DNA of 10,532 bases from Candidatus Nitrosopumilus sp. (GTDB lineage Archaea > Thermoproteota > Nitrososphaeria > Nitrososphaerales > Nitrosopumilaceae): NCBI GenBank assembly GCA_013043295.1, contig JABDOO010000080.1:1-10532 (forward strand), given 5' to 3'. The notes below the pieces were generated by a model. It saw only the letters and a list, made by a program, of their open reading frames with translations. It was not told the DNA's origin and ran no database searches. Below, piece by piece: positions 1 through 5,741 of the stretch. Both the position numbers and the translations under genes were made by a program. Numbering within the stretch: the stretch's first letter is position 1; each line of letters begins with the position of its first letter.

Positions 1-1881
1 GTGGTAAATTGCCTTTTGATGTAGTTGGTAGTATCCTACAGGTACTCCTCTGGTTCCAATTTTTCTTGAATTATAATAAATGGTAATTTCTCCTGATGCG
101 CCTCTTAGGTTTACACTATTTGCAAAATCAAAAAATTGTGCTTTATCTGACTCATTTGCAGCTTGTTCTTCAATCTCTGCTGATTCAATGTGTCTATCTG
201 AAATGATTGGGTTTTTCTTGTTAATTGGAATAATGTGATCTTGTTTTAGATATTCGTCAATATGCCGTGCAAAATAATGACATGCTGCATCATCAGGATC
301 AAAGACACAAATTGCATATGATTTCTGCCCCATTCTTCCTGCTCTTCCAATTCTCTGAATAAATGAATCAAACTCATTTTTGAATGCAGAGATTACAACA
401 TCCACATGTCCAATGTCTATCCCAAGCTCAAGTGTTGGAGTACATGATAATACGTCTAGTTCACCTGCCTTCATTTGAGATTCATACATCTTTCTATCTC
501 TTTGGTCAAGACCTCCTCTGTGAATCTGAATTCTTATTCCTTCATTTGCAGATTCAACATTTGATGCTAGAAATTCTGCATCATTATGAGAATTACTAAA
601 GACAAGTTGAGTTGATTTGTTTTTGTAGCATATTGAGGATAGCATTTCCATGGTTGTTCGTTGTCTAAATTTTCTTGGCATGATGAAAAACATGTGCATG
701 TTTTGTTTTCTTCTGAACTGGCTTTTGATATATGAAAAAGAGTTTTCAGGCAAATCAAACATATTTGAAAAAAACTCTTTAGAATTATCCAAAGTGGCAG
801 AAGATCCTATAAACTGCACATTACCCATGTATTTTTTCATCCGTTTTAGAACATGATACACATTTGACCCGTGAAAGCTTGTGTAGGAATGTGCTTCATC
901 CATCACAATAATTTTTGCATTTTTAAATAATTCATTCCATTTTTTATCTTGTAAAATTAAATGGTAATTGATAAAATCAAAATTTGTAGCAATGATTAAT
1001 GATTTTTTACTTGCATCCGAAATGATCATGTCTTTATATTCACCACTTTGACCTCCGTGGATTGAATAGACTCCTACTTTGTTTCCCAACTTACATTTTT
1101 GTACTAAATCTGCAATTTTTGAAACTTGATCATCAATTAGTGCATTAAGTGGGTAAACTAGTAATGTGAAAACACCGGGAATTGTATTTTCTGAAATTTT
1201 TTGTAAAATTGGTATTGCAAAAGCTTCCGTTTTCCCAGAACCTGTTGGGGCTGAAATAATTGAATTGTTTCCTTCTAGAATCTCTCTGATAGATTCTTCC
1301 TGAAATGGTAAGAATCCTGTAAATCCATATTTTTCTATGCCTTTAAGAATATTTTCTGATAATATGTCTTTCAATGATTCAATTGGAATCTTTTCTGCCT
1401 CGGGTGCAATCAATCGTTCATAGTGAATTAATGCAAGGGATTCTTCTTTATGCCCCTGAATTATTTCTCGAATGATACTATCATTATCAATTAATGATTT
1501 TGGAATTTTAGATATGTCATACAGTATACTCTGTGGAATCGGTATGCCTGGTGTAGGATCTTTGTCTTTTGGTTTTGAATATTTTTTTATTTCATCTGGA
1601 AAATACTCTCCAGAGTCACTTGCTCCTTCACACCTATGTGGTTCATCTGTTCTAGAATCAATTGGAATGAATTTACCGCTATCTGATTTGAATCCCTCAT
1701 CCCAATAAATTTCTGCACCACATCCTTTGGAACATTGTTTAGTCCTGCCAGAATAATTCACTCCATATGTTGGAGTCTTTATCTGAATTTTTTCAGGATT
1801 ACATTTGGGACAAATTCCTGGCCCTCCTACATCCTCATAACTTTGAACGAGCCTAGAATCACAATTAGAGCAAAATTTCAT
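1..1881 (-). CDS. SF2 DEAH-box helicase, MrfA/Hrq1-like, partial (3' end beyond window)
   Basis: The minus strand is open without a stop from the ATG at 1881 to the left edge, giving 627 codons of a longer protein. N-terminal zinc ribbon: C4-x2-C7 and C24-x2-C27. Second Cys/His cluster: C50-x3-C54 and H82-x-C84. The motor follows: a Q-like FLPFQ segment, Walker A APTGSGKTE (K217), YPLNAL (motif Ia), DEAH at 328-331, GSSAT (motif III), TPTLELGIDIG (motif V) and QRIGRAGR at 509-516 (motif VI). Near the edge, SVNLRGA and LHQKAIYH resemble the segment after the motor in MrfA/Hrq1 helicases (bacterial MrfA acts in mitomycin repair). An ATP-driven 3'-5' DNA helicase in repair is therefore inferred; an Lhr-like relative is the alternative. 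ATG 1881 is preferred to the in-frame ATG at 1917 because MKFCSNC is a typical zinc-ribbon start and a TATA-like CATTAATG lies at 1904-1911, about 26 bases upstream. Confidence 0.88.
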   Translation of the reverse strand, partial: MKFCSNCDSRLVQSYEDVGGPGICPKCNPEKIQIKTPTYGVNYSGRTKQCSKGCGAEIYWDEGFKSDSGKFIPIDSRTDEPHRCEGASDSGEYFPDEIKKYSKPKDKDPTPGIPIPQSILYDISKIPKSLIDNDSIIREIIQGHKEESLALIHYERLIAPEAEKIPIESLKDILSENILKGIEKYGFTGFLPFQEESIREILEGNNSIISAPTGSGKTEAFAIPILQKISENTIPGVFTLLVYPLNALIDDQVSKIADLVQKCKLGNKVGVYSIHGGQSGEYKDMIISDASKKSLIIATNFDFINYHLILQDKKWNELFKNAKIIVMDEAHSYTSFHGSNVYHVLKRMKKYMGNVQFIGSSATLDNSKEFFSNMFDLPENSFSYIKSQFRRKQNMHMFFIMPRKFRQRTTMEMLSSICYKNKSTQLVFSNSHNDAEFLASNVESANEGIRIQIHRGGLDQRDRKMYESQMKAGELDVLSCTPTLELGIDIGHVDVVISAFKNEFDSFIQRIGRAGRMGQKSYAICVFDPDDAACHYFARHIDEYLKQDHIIPINKKNPIISDRHIESAEIEEQAANESDKAQFFDFANSVNLRGASGEITIYYNSRKIGTRGVPVGYYQLHQKAIYH

Positions 1882-1903
1882 TATGTTCTTTGAGACAAAT
1901 TTA

Positions 1904-1911
1904 CCATTAAT
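1904..1911 (-). promoter_or_regulatory. TATA-like element of the helicase gene
   Basis: On the minus strand this reads CATTAATG, centred about 26 bases before the ATG at 1881. That is the spacing expected for a leaderless archaeal transcript. The element itself is weak, so this is a spacing-based inference. Confidence 0.4.
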
Positions 1912-1925
1912 GAACATATGATACT

Positions 1926-1963
1926 GTGTTATTACCTCGATGTTGAGGTGATTAATCAAACAC
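1926..1963. repeat. Inverted repeat between divergent promoters
   Basis: ATTACCTC (1931-1938) and GAGGTGAT (1945-1952) form an 8-bp dyad with one G-T position around a 6-base spacer. GTGTT (1926-1930) and AACAC (1959-1963) add an outer arm, offset by six bases on the right. The repeat lies between the TATA-like elements of the divergent helicase (1904-1911) and of the small gene at 1994 (1964-1970). It could be an operator serving both; nothing here identifies the regulator. Confidence 0.4.
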
Positions 1964-1970
1964 ACTTAAG
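1964..1970 (+). promoter_or_regulatory. TATA-like element (ACTTAAG) for the 26-codon ORF at 1994
   Basis: CTTAAG at 1965-1970 is centred 26.5 bases before the ATG at 1994. The same hexamer sits at a similar distance before the starts at 3933, 4237 and 6312 on the minus strand, which supports a promoter role here. Confidence 0.5.
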
Positions 1971-1993
1971 ACTCTGTATTGTGGATGAATAGT

Positions 1994-2074
1994 ATGGGAT
2001 GGAAAAAAACACTGAGTAAATTCTGTGTAATGAAAAAGGTCCGAGACAAAGCAAACGAGCCTGATGAAGAATGA
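1994..2074 (+). CDS. Small basic hypothetical protein, 26 aa, leaderless
   Basis: ATG at 1994 opens a 26-codon frame ending in TGA at 2072-2074. The product begins MGWKKTLSKFCVMKKV and ends in the acidic tail NEPDEE, so a basic, possibly helical front with one Cys is followed by an acidic end. Support for it as a gene is the CTTAAG TATA-like element centred 26.5 bases upstream, the spacing seen for longer genes in this window, and its place in an otherwise empty 242-base divergent gap. No family is recognised. It is divergent from the helicase and 49 bases ahead of the gene at 2124, which has its own TATA-like element. The alternative is a chance ORF. Confidence 0.5.
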   Translation: MGWKKTLSKFCVMKKVRDKANEPDEE

Positions 2075-2086
2075 TTTCAAAATTTA

Positions 2087-2095
2087 TTTAAAAAA
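2087..2095 (+). promoter_or_regulatory. TATA-like element of the gene at 2124
   Basis: TTTAAAAAA, within an AT-rich run at 2081-2100, is centred about 33 bases before the ATG at 2124. This would give a leader of only about 5-8 bases, without a Shine-Dalgarno motif. Confidence 0.5.
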
Positions 2096-2123
2096 TTATT
2101 AATCAAACTAGAGAATTCTGACT

Positions 2124-2537
2124 ATGCCATTAGATAAAATGCCTGATGTTGAAGATTTTGTTTTAACTCATTACTCTACGGTTTTACATTCTAAAGGAAT
2201 ACCCGTTGCATGCATCATTGATAACAATCAAAACGATCTGGATTATTCTTCCCTTTCAGGTAATCCTTCTTTGAAAGCAAGTCTTACTGGATTTTTAAAC
2301 AAACATGAGGAATTAGGATTGATATTAGGCTTTAAACTCAAGATTAAAACTGATTCAGACTTTTTTGAGTTTACTGTATATCCAAATCAAGAGTTTGTTG
2401 ACACTGTGATCTTCACCGAATCCATTTCTATCATTAATGAGAAAATGGATAATCTGTTTTCACTGAAAAAAATAGTTACGGATCAATTTGTTAAAACTGC
2501 CTCAGAACTTGTCAAATTTAAAAAAATGATGGACTGA
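2124..2537 (+). CDS. Hypothetical protein, 137 aa
   Basis: I do not recognise the family. The protein is soluble, with no signal peptide or membrane segment. Alternating hydrophobic stretches such as IPVACIIDNN (residues 26-35), GLILGFKLKI (65-74) and FFEFTVYPN (80-88) suggest a small alpha/beta fold. Residues from about 100 to the end look helical and basic (LFSLKKIVTDQFVKTASEL, ending KFKKMMD). A short-leader promoter lies upstream. An oligo-T stretch (2542-2547) follows the stop, and the nuclease gene begins 48 bases downstream on the same strand, so the two may be co-transcribed or separately controlled. The reading frame is continuous and of ordinary codon use for the window, so it is probably a real lineage-specific gene; function unknown. 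Confidence 0.8.
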   Translation: MPLDKMPDVEDFVLTHYSTVLHSKGIPVACIIDNNQNDLDYSSLSGNPSLKASLTGFLNKHEELGLILGFKLKIKTDSDFFEFTVYPNQEFVDTVIFTESISIINEKMDNLFSLKKIVTDQFVKTASELVKFKKMMD

Positions 2538-2541
2538 ACCA

Positions 2542-2547
2542 TTTTTT
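2542..2547 (+). terminator. Oligo-T stretch after the gene at 2124
   Basis: Six T residues start four bases after the TGA at 2535-2537. Archaeal termination often occurs at simple T-runs without a hairpin. In so AT-rich a genome a T6 is weak evidence. Confidence 0.25.
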
Positions 2548-2585
2548 CCAAATCATTCAATTACTCCAAATTTCTGCCAATTTTA

Positions 2586-3251
2586 GTGACAAACTTTACT
2601 CAGATGCTAAAGGCAAGAGAACCTGAATTATTAGATAGGGAAGATGGCCATTGGTACAAGACAAAATTTGATCAAATTTATCCATCAATCAGTACTATTT
2701 TATCCGCTACTGCCCCAGAACATAAAAAAAATGGATTGGCTACATGGAAGGAAAATGAACCTGCCCATGAATACATCACAAAGCAAGCACAGGATATTGG
2801 TACACAATCTCATAAAATCATAGAAGATTATCTCAGTAGCAATTTGGCTATGGAAGAATTTGATTTGTTGCCCATTGCTCATTTTAATAATCTAAAACCT
2901 TTTCTTGAGAATATTTCAAATGTTACAAGTATTGAGCAGAGAATGTATTCAGATAAACTAAAAGTAGCAGGTACTAGTGATTTAATTGCTGAATATAATG
3001 GAGAGATATCCATTATTGATTATAAAACAAAAAGAAAGCCTCAGGTTGATGAGTTTATGTATGAATATTATTTACAAACAACCTGCTATGCCCAAATGTT
3101 TAAAGAAGTTACTGGACAAAAAATTAATCAAATTGTAATTCTAGTCAGTAGTGAAAAAAACACTCGGCAAGAATTTATCAAGCCTTGTGATAGTTATGTC
3201 GAGCCTATGATGGAGCGCGTTAAAAAATACTATTTGAATAGTCTTGAATAA
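2586..3251 (+). CDS. PD-(D/E)XK nuclease, MGME1/RecB-like exonuclease
   Basis: A 221-aa protein with the layout of MGME1-type single-strand exonucleases in the RecB/Cas4 branch of the PD-(D/E)XK superfamily. YPSISTIL (32-39) corresponds to the N-terminal PSVT motif of this group. GTQSHKIIEDYL carries H76. GTSDLI holds metal ligand D132. IIDYKTK holds D145 and K147, the D-x-K core. LQTTCYAQMF supplies Q164 and Y168 of the QxxxY motif. All expected active-site residues are present, so it should be catalytically competent. Length is normal for a stand-alone enzyme; there is no 4Fe-4S cysteine cluster as in Cas4. The start is GTG at 2586; ATG at 2604 (residue 7) is an alternative. It converges with the next gene, leaving one base between stops. 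The substrate (DNA ends or flaps) is inferred from family knowledge; nearness to the helicase suggests repair. Confidence 0.85.
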   Translation: MTNFTQMLKAREPELLDREDGHWYKTKFDQIYPSISTILSATAPEHKKNGLATWKENEPAHEYITKQAQDIGTQSHKIIEDYLSSNLAMEEFDLLPIAHFNNLKPFLENISNVTSIEQRMYSDKLKVAGTSDLIAEYNGEISIIDYKTKRKPQVDEFMYEYYLQTTCYAQMFKEVTGQKINQIVILVSSEKNTRQEFIKPCDSYVEPMMERVKKYYLNSLE

Positions 3252-3252
3252 T

Positions 3253-3933
3253 TCAAGAAAGATTGTCAAGTTTTTCATCTAATTGCCGCACTTGCTCTGT
3301 CAAACTATCCACGACTTTATCCAAATCATCTGATTTATTTTCCACTTTCTTTGTTTTACCGTTAGACCAATCAAACATTGCAGATAGTATATCCATTGAT
3401 TGAGCTGCATAGTCGGCCAAATCTTTAATGTTTAACTGACTTTTTGTTTTTTCATCATTGTGATGTAAAATCAAGTGACCTGGATTTTTAATAATAAACT
3501 GCTGTTGAGATATTGCATCTAGAAAATCCAACAAAAATAATCCCCTGATAGATTTTTTTAGTTTTTCAGAATATTCCATTTTATTGCAAATCCTTTCAAT
3601 CATTTGCTGCAATGTTGTTTCTTTACCAAATCCTTCTTCAAGTTTGATGGGGTTGATAATAATCTTCAAAAATTTTTTTATTGTATCTAGATGTGAATTA
3701 ATGTAAGACATTTCAGAATAAATTAAAAAACTAGTCAATTCCTCATCTTTTGTCTCAAATGTATTTAATTTACTGACTAGCTCGCTAGTTGTACGAGAAA
3801 AAGTTTTTCTAAATTTAATAAAATTCCTAAAAAATTCTTCATCTAGATATTCTTTGTTAAACTGAACTAAACCATGTGTTTCAATATCATCTAAAATTAT
3901 CATTACCGCTTTGTAATTTGGTTGAAAACTCAT
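3253..3933 (-). CDS. Hypothetical protein with C-terminal coiled coil, 226 aa
   Basis: I do not recognise the family. The protein is predominantly helical and charged, without signal peptide or membrane helix. Residues about 40-150 alternate long amphipathic helices. Residues about 160-190 (LADYAAQSMDILSAMFDW) form another helix. The last 25 residues (LDKVVDSLTEQVRQLDEKL) show heptad spacing of L/V and probably form a coiled coil for oligomerisation. A CTTAAG TATA-like element is centred about 25 bases before the ATG at 3933, consistent with leaderless transcription. Its TGA and the nuclease TAA are separated by one base, a convergent arrangement. Possible scaffold or regulatory subunit, but the sequence does not say. 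Confidence 0.8.
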   Translation of the reverse strand: MSFQPNYKAVMIILDDIETHGLVQFNKEYLDEEFFRNFIKFRKTFSRTTSELVSKLNTFETKDEELTSFLIYSEMSYINSHLDTIKKFLKIIINPIKLEEGFGKETTLQQMIERICNKMEYSEKLKKSIRGLFLLDFLDAISQQQFIIKNPGHLILHHNDEKTKSQLNIKDLADYAAQSMDILSAMFDWSNGKTKKVENKSDDLDKVVDSLTEQVRQLDEKLDNLS

Positions 3934-3955
3934 GATTTTTTGAATTTTCTGTGAA

Positions 3956-3961
3956 CTTAAG
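3956..3961 (-). promoter_or_regulatory. TATA-like CTTAAG of the gene starting at 3933
   Basis: This palindromic hexamer is centred 25.5 bases before the start codon of the 226-aa protein. It is the same hexamer and similar spacing as at 4263-4268, 6338-6343 and, on the plus strand, 1965-1970. Confidence 0.5.
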
Positions 3962-3985
3962 CTTATTGCTAATTAAATAGGATTT

Positions 3986-4237
3986 TTATTTCCAACCCTT
4001 CCATTTACTTTTAAATTCGATCTCGTTTTTCTCCTCGGTAATTTTTCTGTGTTCTTTTTCCAAAACCTCTTTTTCTTTTTGAAGATTATCCCATTTCTTT
4101 TTGATCTCTTCTCTTATTTGAGAGTCTTTGCTACTACGGTATTCGTGCTTAATTATGGTTAATTGCTTTGATACTTTATCGATCTTTTCATTATTTTTTT
4201 TTAAATTATTCAAAACTGTTTCTAAATCTGTGTTCAC
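3986..4237 (-). CDS. Small coiled-coil protein, 83 aa
   Basis: Almost the whole protein is a charged helix. From residue 5 to about 75 it is dominated by K and E, with hydrophobic residues at heptad-like spacing (LETVLNNLKKNNEKIDKV, LQKEKEVLEKEHRKI), ending with the aromatic basic tail KSKWKGWK. No enzymatic motif or family is recognised. It probably forms a dimeric or trimeric coiled coil. The start is GTG at 4237; the CTTAAG element at 4263-4268 is centred about 28 bases upstream and supports that start. It is 52 bases upstream of the 226-aa gene on the same strand, but both have their own TATA-like element. A 14-bp palindrome lies just upstream of its promoter and could control it. Confidence 0.75.
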   Translation of the reverse strand: MNTDLETVLNNLKKNNEKIDKVSKQLTIIKHEYRSSKDSQIREEIKKKWDNLQKEKEVLEKEHRKITEEKNEIEFKSKWKGWK

Positions 4238-4262
4238 ACCTTATTTTTTCAATATTTCTAAA

Positions 4263-4268
4263 CTTAAG
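4263..4268 (-). promoter_or_regulatory. TATA-like CTTAAG of the coiled-coil gene
   Basis: Centred 28.5 bases before the GTG at 4237. It helps choose the GTG start, because no ATG is available near it. Confidence 0.5.
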
Positions 4269-4281
4269 TATAGTGATCAAT

Positions 4282-4295
4282 TTCCAAATTTGGAA
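4282..4295. repeat. Perfect 14-bp palindrome, operator candidate
   Basis: TTCCAAATTTGGAA is a perfect dyad without spacer. It begins 14 bases beyond the CTTAAG promoter element of the coiled-coil gene on the minus strand, at about -45 to -58 relative to its start codon. That is a typical place for an archaeal activator or operator site, and the dyad would suit a dimeric winged-helix regulator. AT-richness makes short palindromes common, but 14 bp perfect is noteworthy. Confidence 0.4.
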
Positions 4296-4378
4296 TATCA
4301 AAAATGAACTAACAATTAGCTACTGGTTAATCCATTTTAAAAAGAGAATATTATCACAAAGATAATTTTAACATATTT

Positions 4379-4489
4379 ATGAAAACTGAAAAAGAAATTA
4401 AATTATTTAAAATAAGATTATTAGAAAAATTAACATCTGATAATTCCTACTATGGATTATCTCTTGAAAGTATGGCATTGAAAAATTAA
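4379..4489 (+). CDS. Possible small protein, 36 aa (or truncated remnant)
   Basis: ATG at 4379 opens 36 codons ending in TAA at 4487-4489. The product starts MKTEKEIKLFKIRLLEKL, a basic amphipathic helix, followed by TSDNSYYGLSLESMALKN. The second part reads like a conserved segment of a larger protein cut short, so a decayed gene is possible. A weak TATA-like TTTAAAAAG lies at about 4336-4344. It occupies the otherwise empty 4238-4586 interval, between the coiled-coil gene promoter and the inverted repeat at 4514. No family is recognised with certainty. Confidence 0.4.
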   Translation: MKTEKEIKLFKIRLLEKLTSDNSYYGLSLESMALKN

Positions 4490-4513
4490 TTTTATGCCTA
4501 AAAATTAACAGTG

Positions 4514-4537
4514 CCTAATTAGAACAAGCTAATTAGG
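4514..4537. repeat. Perfect 9-bp inverted repeat with 6-base loop
   Basis: CCTAATTAG (4514-4522) and CTAATTAGG (4529-4537) are exact reverse complements around AACAAG. The hairpin starts 24 bases after the stop of the small ORF at 4379-4489 and ends about 20 bases before the TATA-like element of the zinc-ribbon gene. It could be a transcript 3'-end structure or an upstream operator. There is no T-run directly after it on the plus strand, so the operator reading is slightly favoured. Confidence 0.45.
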
Positions 4538-4557
4538 ATCGTCTAATTTTCATCTCG

Positions 4558-4566
4558 TTTAAATTA
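4558..4566 (+). promoter_or_regulatory. TATA box of the zinc-ribbon gene
   Basis: TTTAAATTA is centred 25 bases before the ATG at 4587. This is a good archaeal TATA match at leaderless spacing. Confidence 0.55.
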
Positions 4567-4586
4567 AATGTTAATCATAGTAATGT

Positions 4587-4772
4587 ATGAAACAAGAATT
4601 ATGCAGACGTTGTGGAGATGAATTAGAAGTAAATAAAAAATGTAATGTCTGTAATAAAGAAAATCAATTTTATTGTCATAGATGTGGATATTTGACTGAA
4701 GAGCAGCTTCATCTTCAATGTATTTTGATTAGTATGGACAGTCTTTTACTATCTGGCAATGTACAGAAATAA
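4587..4772 (+). CDS. Small zinc-ribbon protein, 61 aa
   Basis: The protein has three CxxC pairs in 33 residues: C6-x2-C9, C19-x2-C22 and C30-x2-C33, followed by H42 and C45. This is enough for one zinc ribbon (first two pairs) and a partial or second site made of CHRC plus H/C. There is no other domain. Such single-ribbon proteins are common in thaumarchaea and may bind nucleic acid or a partner protein; the role is not known. The promoter TTTAAATTA at 4558-4566 supports a leaderless start at 4587. The rhodanese gene follows after 24 bases and may be co-transcribed. The last dozen residues (ISMDSLLLSGNVQK) look unrelated to zinc binding. Confidence 0.75.
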   Translation: MKQELCRRCGDELEVNKKCNVCNKENQFYCHRCGYLTEEQLHLQCILISMDSLLLSGNVQK

Positions 4773-4796
4773 ATTATAGAGCAATTTTAGAAATAT

Positions 4797-5090
4797 ATGG
4801 CAAATAAAATTACTGCAAGTGAACTAAAATCACAACTTAATGATTATGTCGTTATTGATGTCCGTGAAGCAGATGAACTTTCTGGAGGTACCATTGATAA
4901 TTCTATACACATGGCTTTGGGATTGACCATTAGAAATGCAAAGAAAAAACAGCTTGAGGACATTAGAGACAAAAAAATTTGTACCTATTGTGGAACCGGA
5001 TATAGAGGAAATATTGCAGCTGATGAATTAGTAAAAGAGGGATTCGATGCAGTTACTCTAGATGGTGGTTTTGGTTCTTGGAATGCTTAG
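4797..5090 (+). CDS. Single-domain rhodanese-like sulfurtransferase, 97 aa
   Basis: A complete minimal rhodanese domain. ASELKSQL and VVIDVREADE (about residues 7-27) give the N-terminal strand and the D-V-R motif. The six-residue active-site loop CGTGYR (65-70) carries the putative catalytic cysteine C65, with a second cysteine at C62. GNIAADELVKEGF is the helix after the loop, and LDGGFGSW (88-95) is the conserved C-terminal motif. The length matches GlpE/PspE-type single-domain enzymes. The likely role is transfer of sulfane sulfur from thiosulfate or a protein persulfide to an acceptor in the cytoplasm; the real donor and acceptor are unknown. It lies 24 bases after the zinc-ribbon gene. 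AAATTATA at 4771-4778 could also give it its own leaderless transcript. It converges with the gene ending at 5093. Confidence 0.88.
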   Translation: MANKITASELKSQLNDYVVIDVREADELSGGTIDNSIHMALGLTIRNAKKKQLEDIRDKKICTYCGTGYRGNIAADELVKEGFDAVTLDGGFGSWNA

Positions 5091-5092
5091 CT

Positions 5093-5443
5093 TCATTGAT
5101 TCCATATGGGCTGGTTCTTTAGCCATCTAATAAGATCTTGATATAATTTACTTTTTTGCATGTTTAGTACACCAATTTCCAAATTTGTAGATGATTTCAC
5201 TGTTTTTGTATGATTCTCATATATTGAAAATATTATTTTGTCAAGATACATTTCATTTTGCATCTCTTTTTTTGCTAATTCCTCAGACTCTGTCATGGCA
5301 AAACTGGCAAATAATACTCCATCAACCCAATATGCATTAGCAGCTTCCATGGACGACATCATGCCAATTAGATCATCCAGACTAAGCTTTATCATATCTC
5401 TGACAAATATTTTTTCATATGGTTTATGGATAAATTCTGTCAT
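5093..5443 (-). CDS. Hypothetical protein, 116 aa
   Basis: I do not recognise the family. It is a soluble, mixed alpha/beta-looking protein: MTEFIHKPYEKIFVRDMIKL at the start, a Met-rich stretch with IGMMSSMEAAN (26-36), a strand-like WVDGVLFASFAM (39-50), a charged helix ESEELAKKEMQNEM and a C-terminal helix LYQDLIRWLKNQPIW. There are no cysteines, membrane segments or catalytic motifs. ATG 5443 is supported by the TATA-like AATTTATTAG (5465-5474 on the minus strand), centred about 26 bases upstream. It is divergent from the gene at 5511, with back-to-back promoters, and converges with the rhodanese gene, two bases apart. Confidence 0.75.
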   Translation of the reverse strand: MTEFIHKPYEKIFVRDMIKLSLDDLIGMMSSMEAANAYWVDGVLFASFAMTESEELAKKEMQNEMYLDKIIFSIYENHTKTVKSSTNLEIGVLNMQKSKLYQDLIRWLKNQPIWNQ

Positions 5444-5464
5444 GCCATATGCATTTTGTTTGGT

Positions 5465-5474
5465 CTAATAAATT
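5465..5474 (-). promoter_or_regulatory. TATA-like element of the gene starting at 5443
   Basis: Reads AATTTATTAG on the minus strand, centred about 26 bases before the ATG at 5443. It is one half of a back-to-back divergent promoter pair only seven bases apart, so regulation of the two genes is likely to be coupled or mutually exclusive. Confidence 0.5.
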
Positions 5475-5481
5475 ATGAAAT

Positions 5482-5489
5482 TTTATATT
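5482..5489 (+). promoter_or_regulatory. TATA box of the gene starting at 5511
   Basis: TTTATATT is centred about 26 bases before the ATG at 5511, the expected position for a leaderless transcript. Confidence 0.55.
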
Positions 5490-5510
5490 CAGTTTTAATG
5501 AAATGATACT

Positions 5511-5741
5511 ATGAGTAAAAAATCTGAAGATTTATCTGAACATGATGTTTTTGTGACTGAGTTTCCAAAAGAAGGATTTGGAATAGTTGATTATCTTCAA
5601 GGTCGAGTTCACTTTTCTATAATGGATCAAATGAAATTAATGCACAAATCGGGAATGTCTCCAGTACAAATCAAAGAAACAATCCTTGCTAGCGTCACTG
5701 AAATTATTGAGAATTTTGAACCCGAATCAAAAAGTCCGTGA
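5511..5741 (+). CDS. Hypothetical protein, 76 aa
   Basis: I do not recognise the family. A small acidic protein: residues 12-35 (VFVTEFPKEGFGIVDYLQGR) look like strands with a turn. Residues 38-70 form two probable helices (IMDQMKLMHKSG and SPVQIKETILASVTEIIENF) with a helix-turn-helix-like spacing, although no HTH motif is clear. It has no Cys, signal or membrane segment. A good TATA box gives a leaderless start at 5511. Its last 15 bases overlap tail-to-tail with the 43-codon minus-strand ORF at 5727-5858. Confidence 0.72.
   Translation: MSKKSEDLSEHDVFVTEFPKEGFGIVDYLQGRVHFSIMDQMKLMHKSGMSPVQIKETILASVTEIIENFEPESKSP

Noticed and set aside
384..856. Plus-strand ORFs across the helicase gene
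   Set aside because: They are antisense to conserved helicase motifs and have no independent support.
1981..2122. C/D-box sRNA candidate (GGATGA, CTGA, TGATGA-like boxes)
   Set aside because: Spacing between the box-like motifs does not fit archaeal C/D sRNAs, and the stretch is better explained by the 26-codon leaderless ORF.
2535..2585. Possible read-through fusion of the 137-aa gene and the nuclease: same frame, only one TGA between them
   Set aside because: Sixteen stop-free codons are easily reached by chance. A T6 follows the TGA, and nothing suggests recoding.
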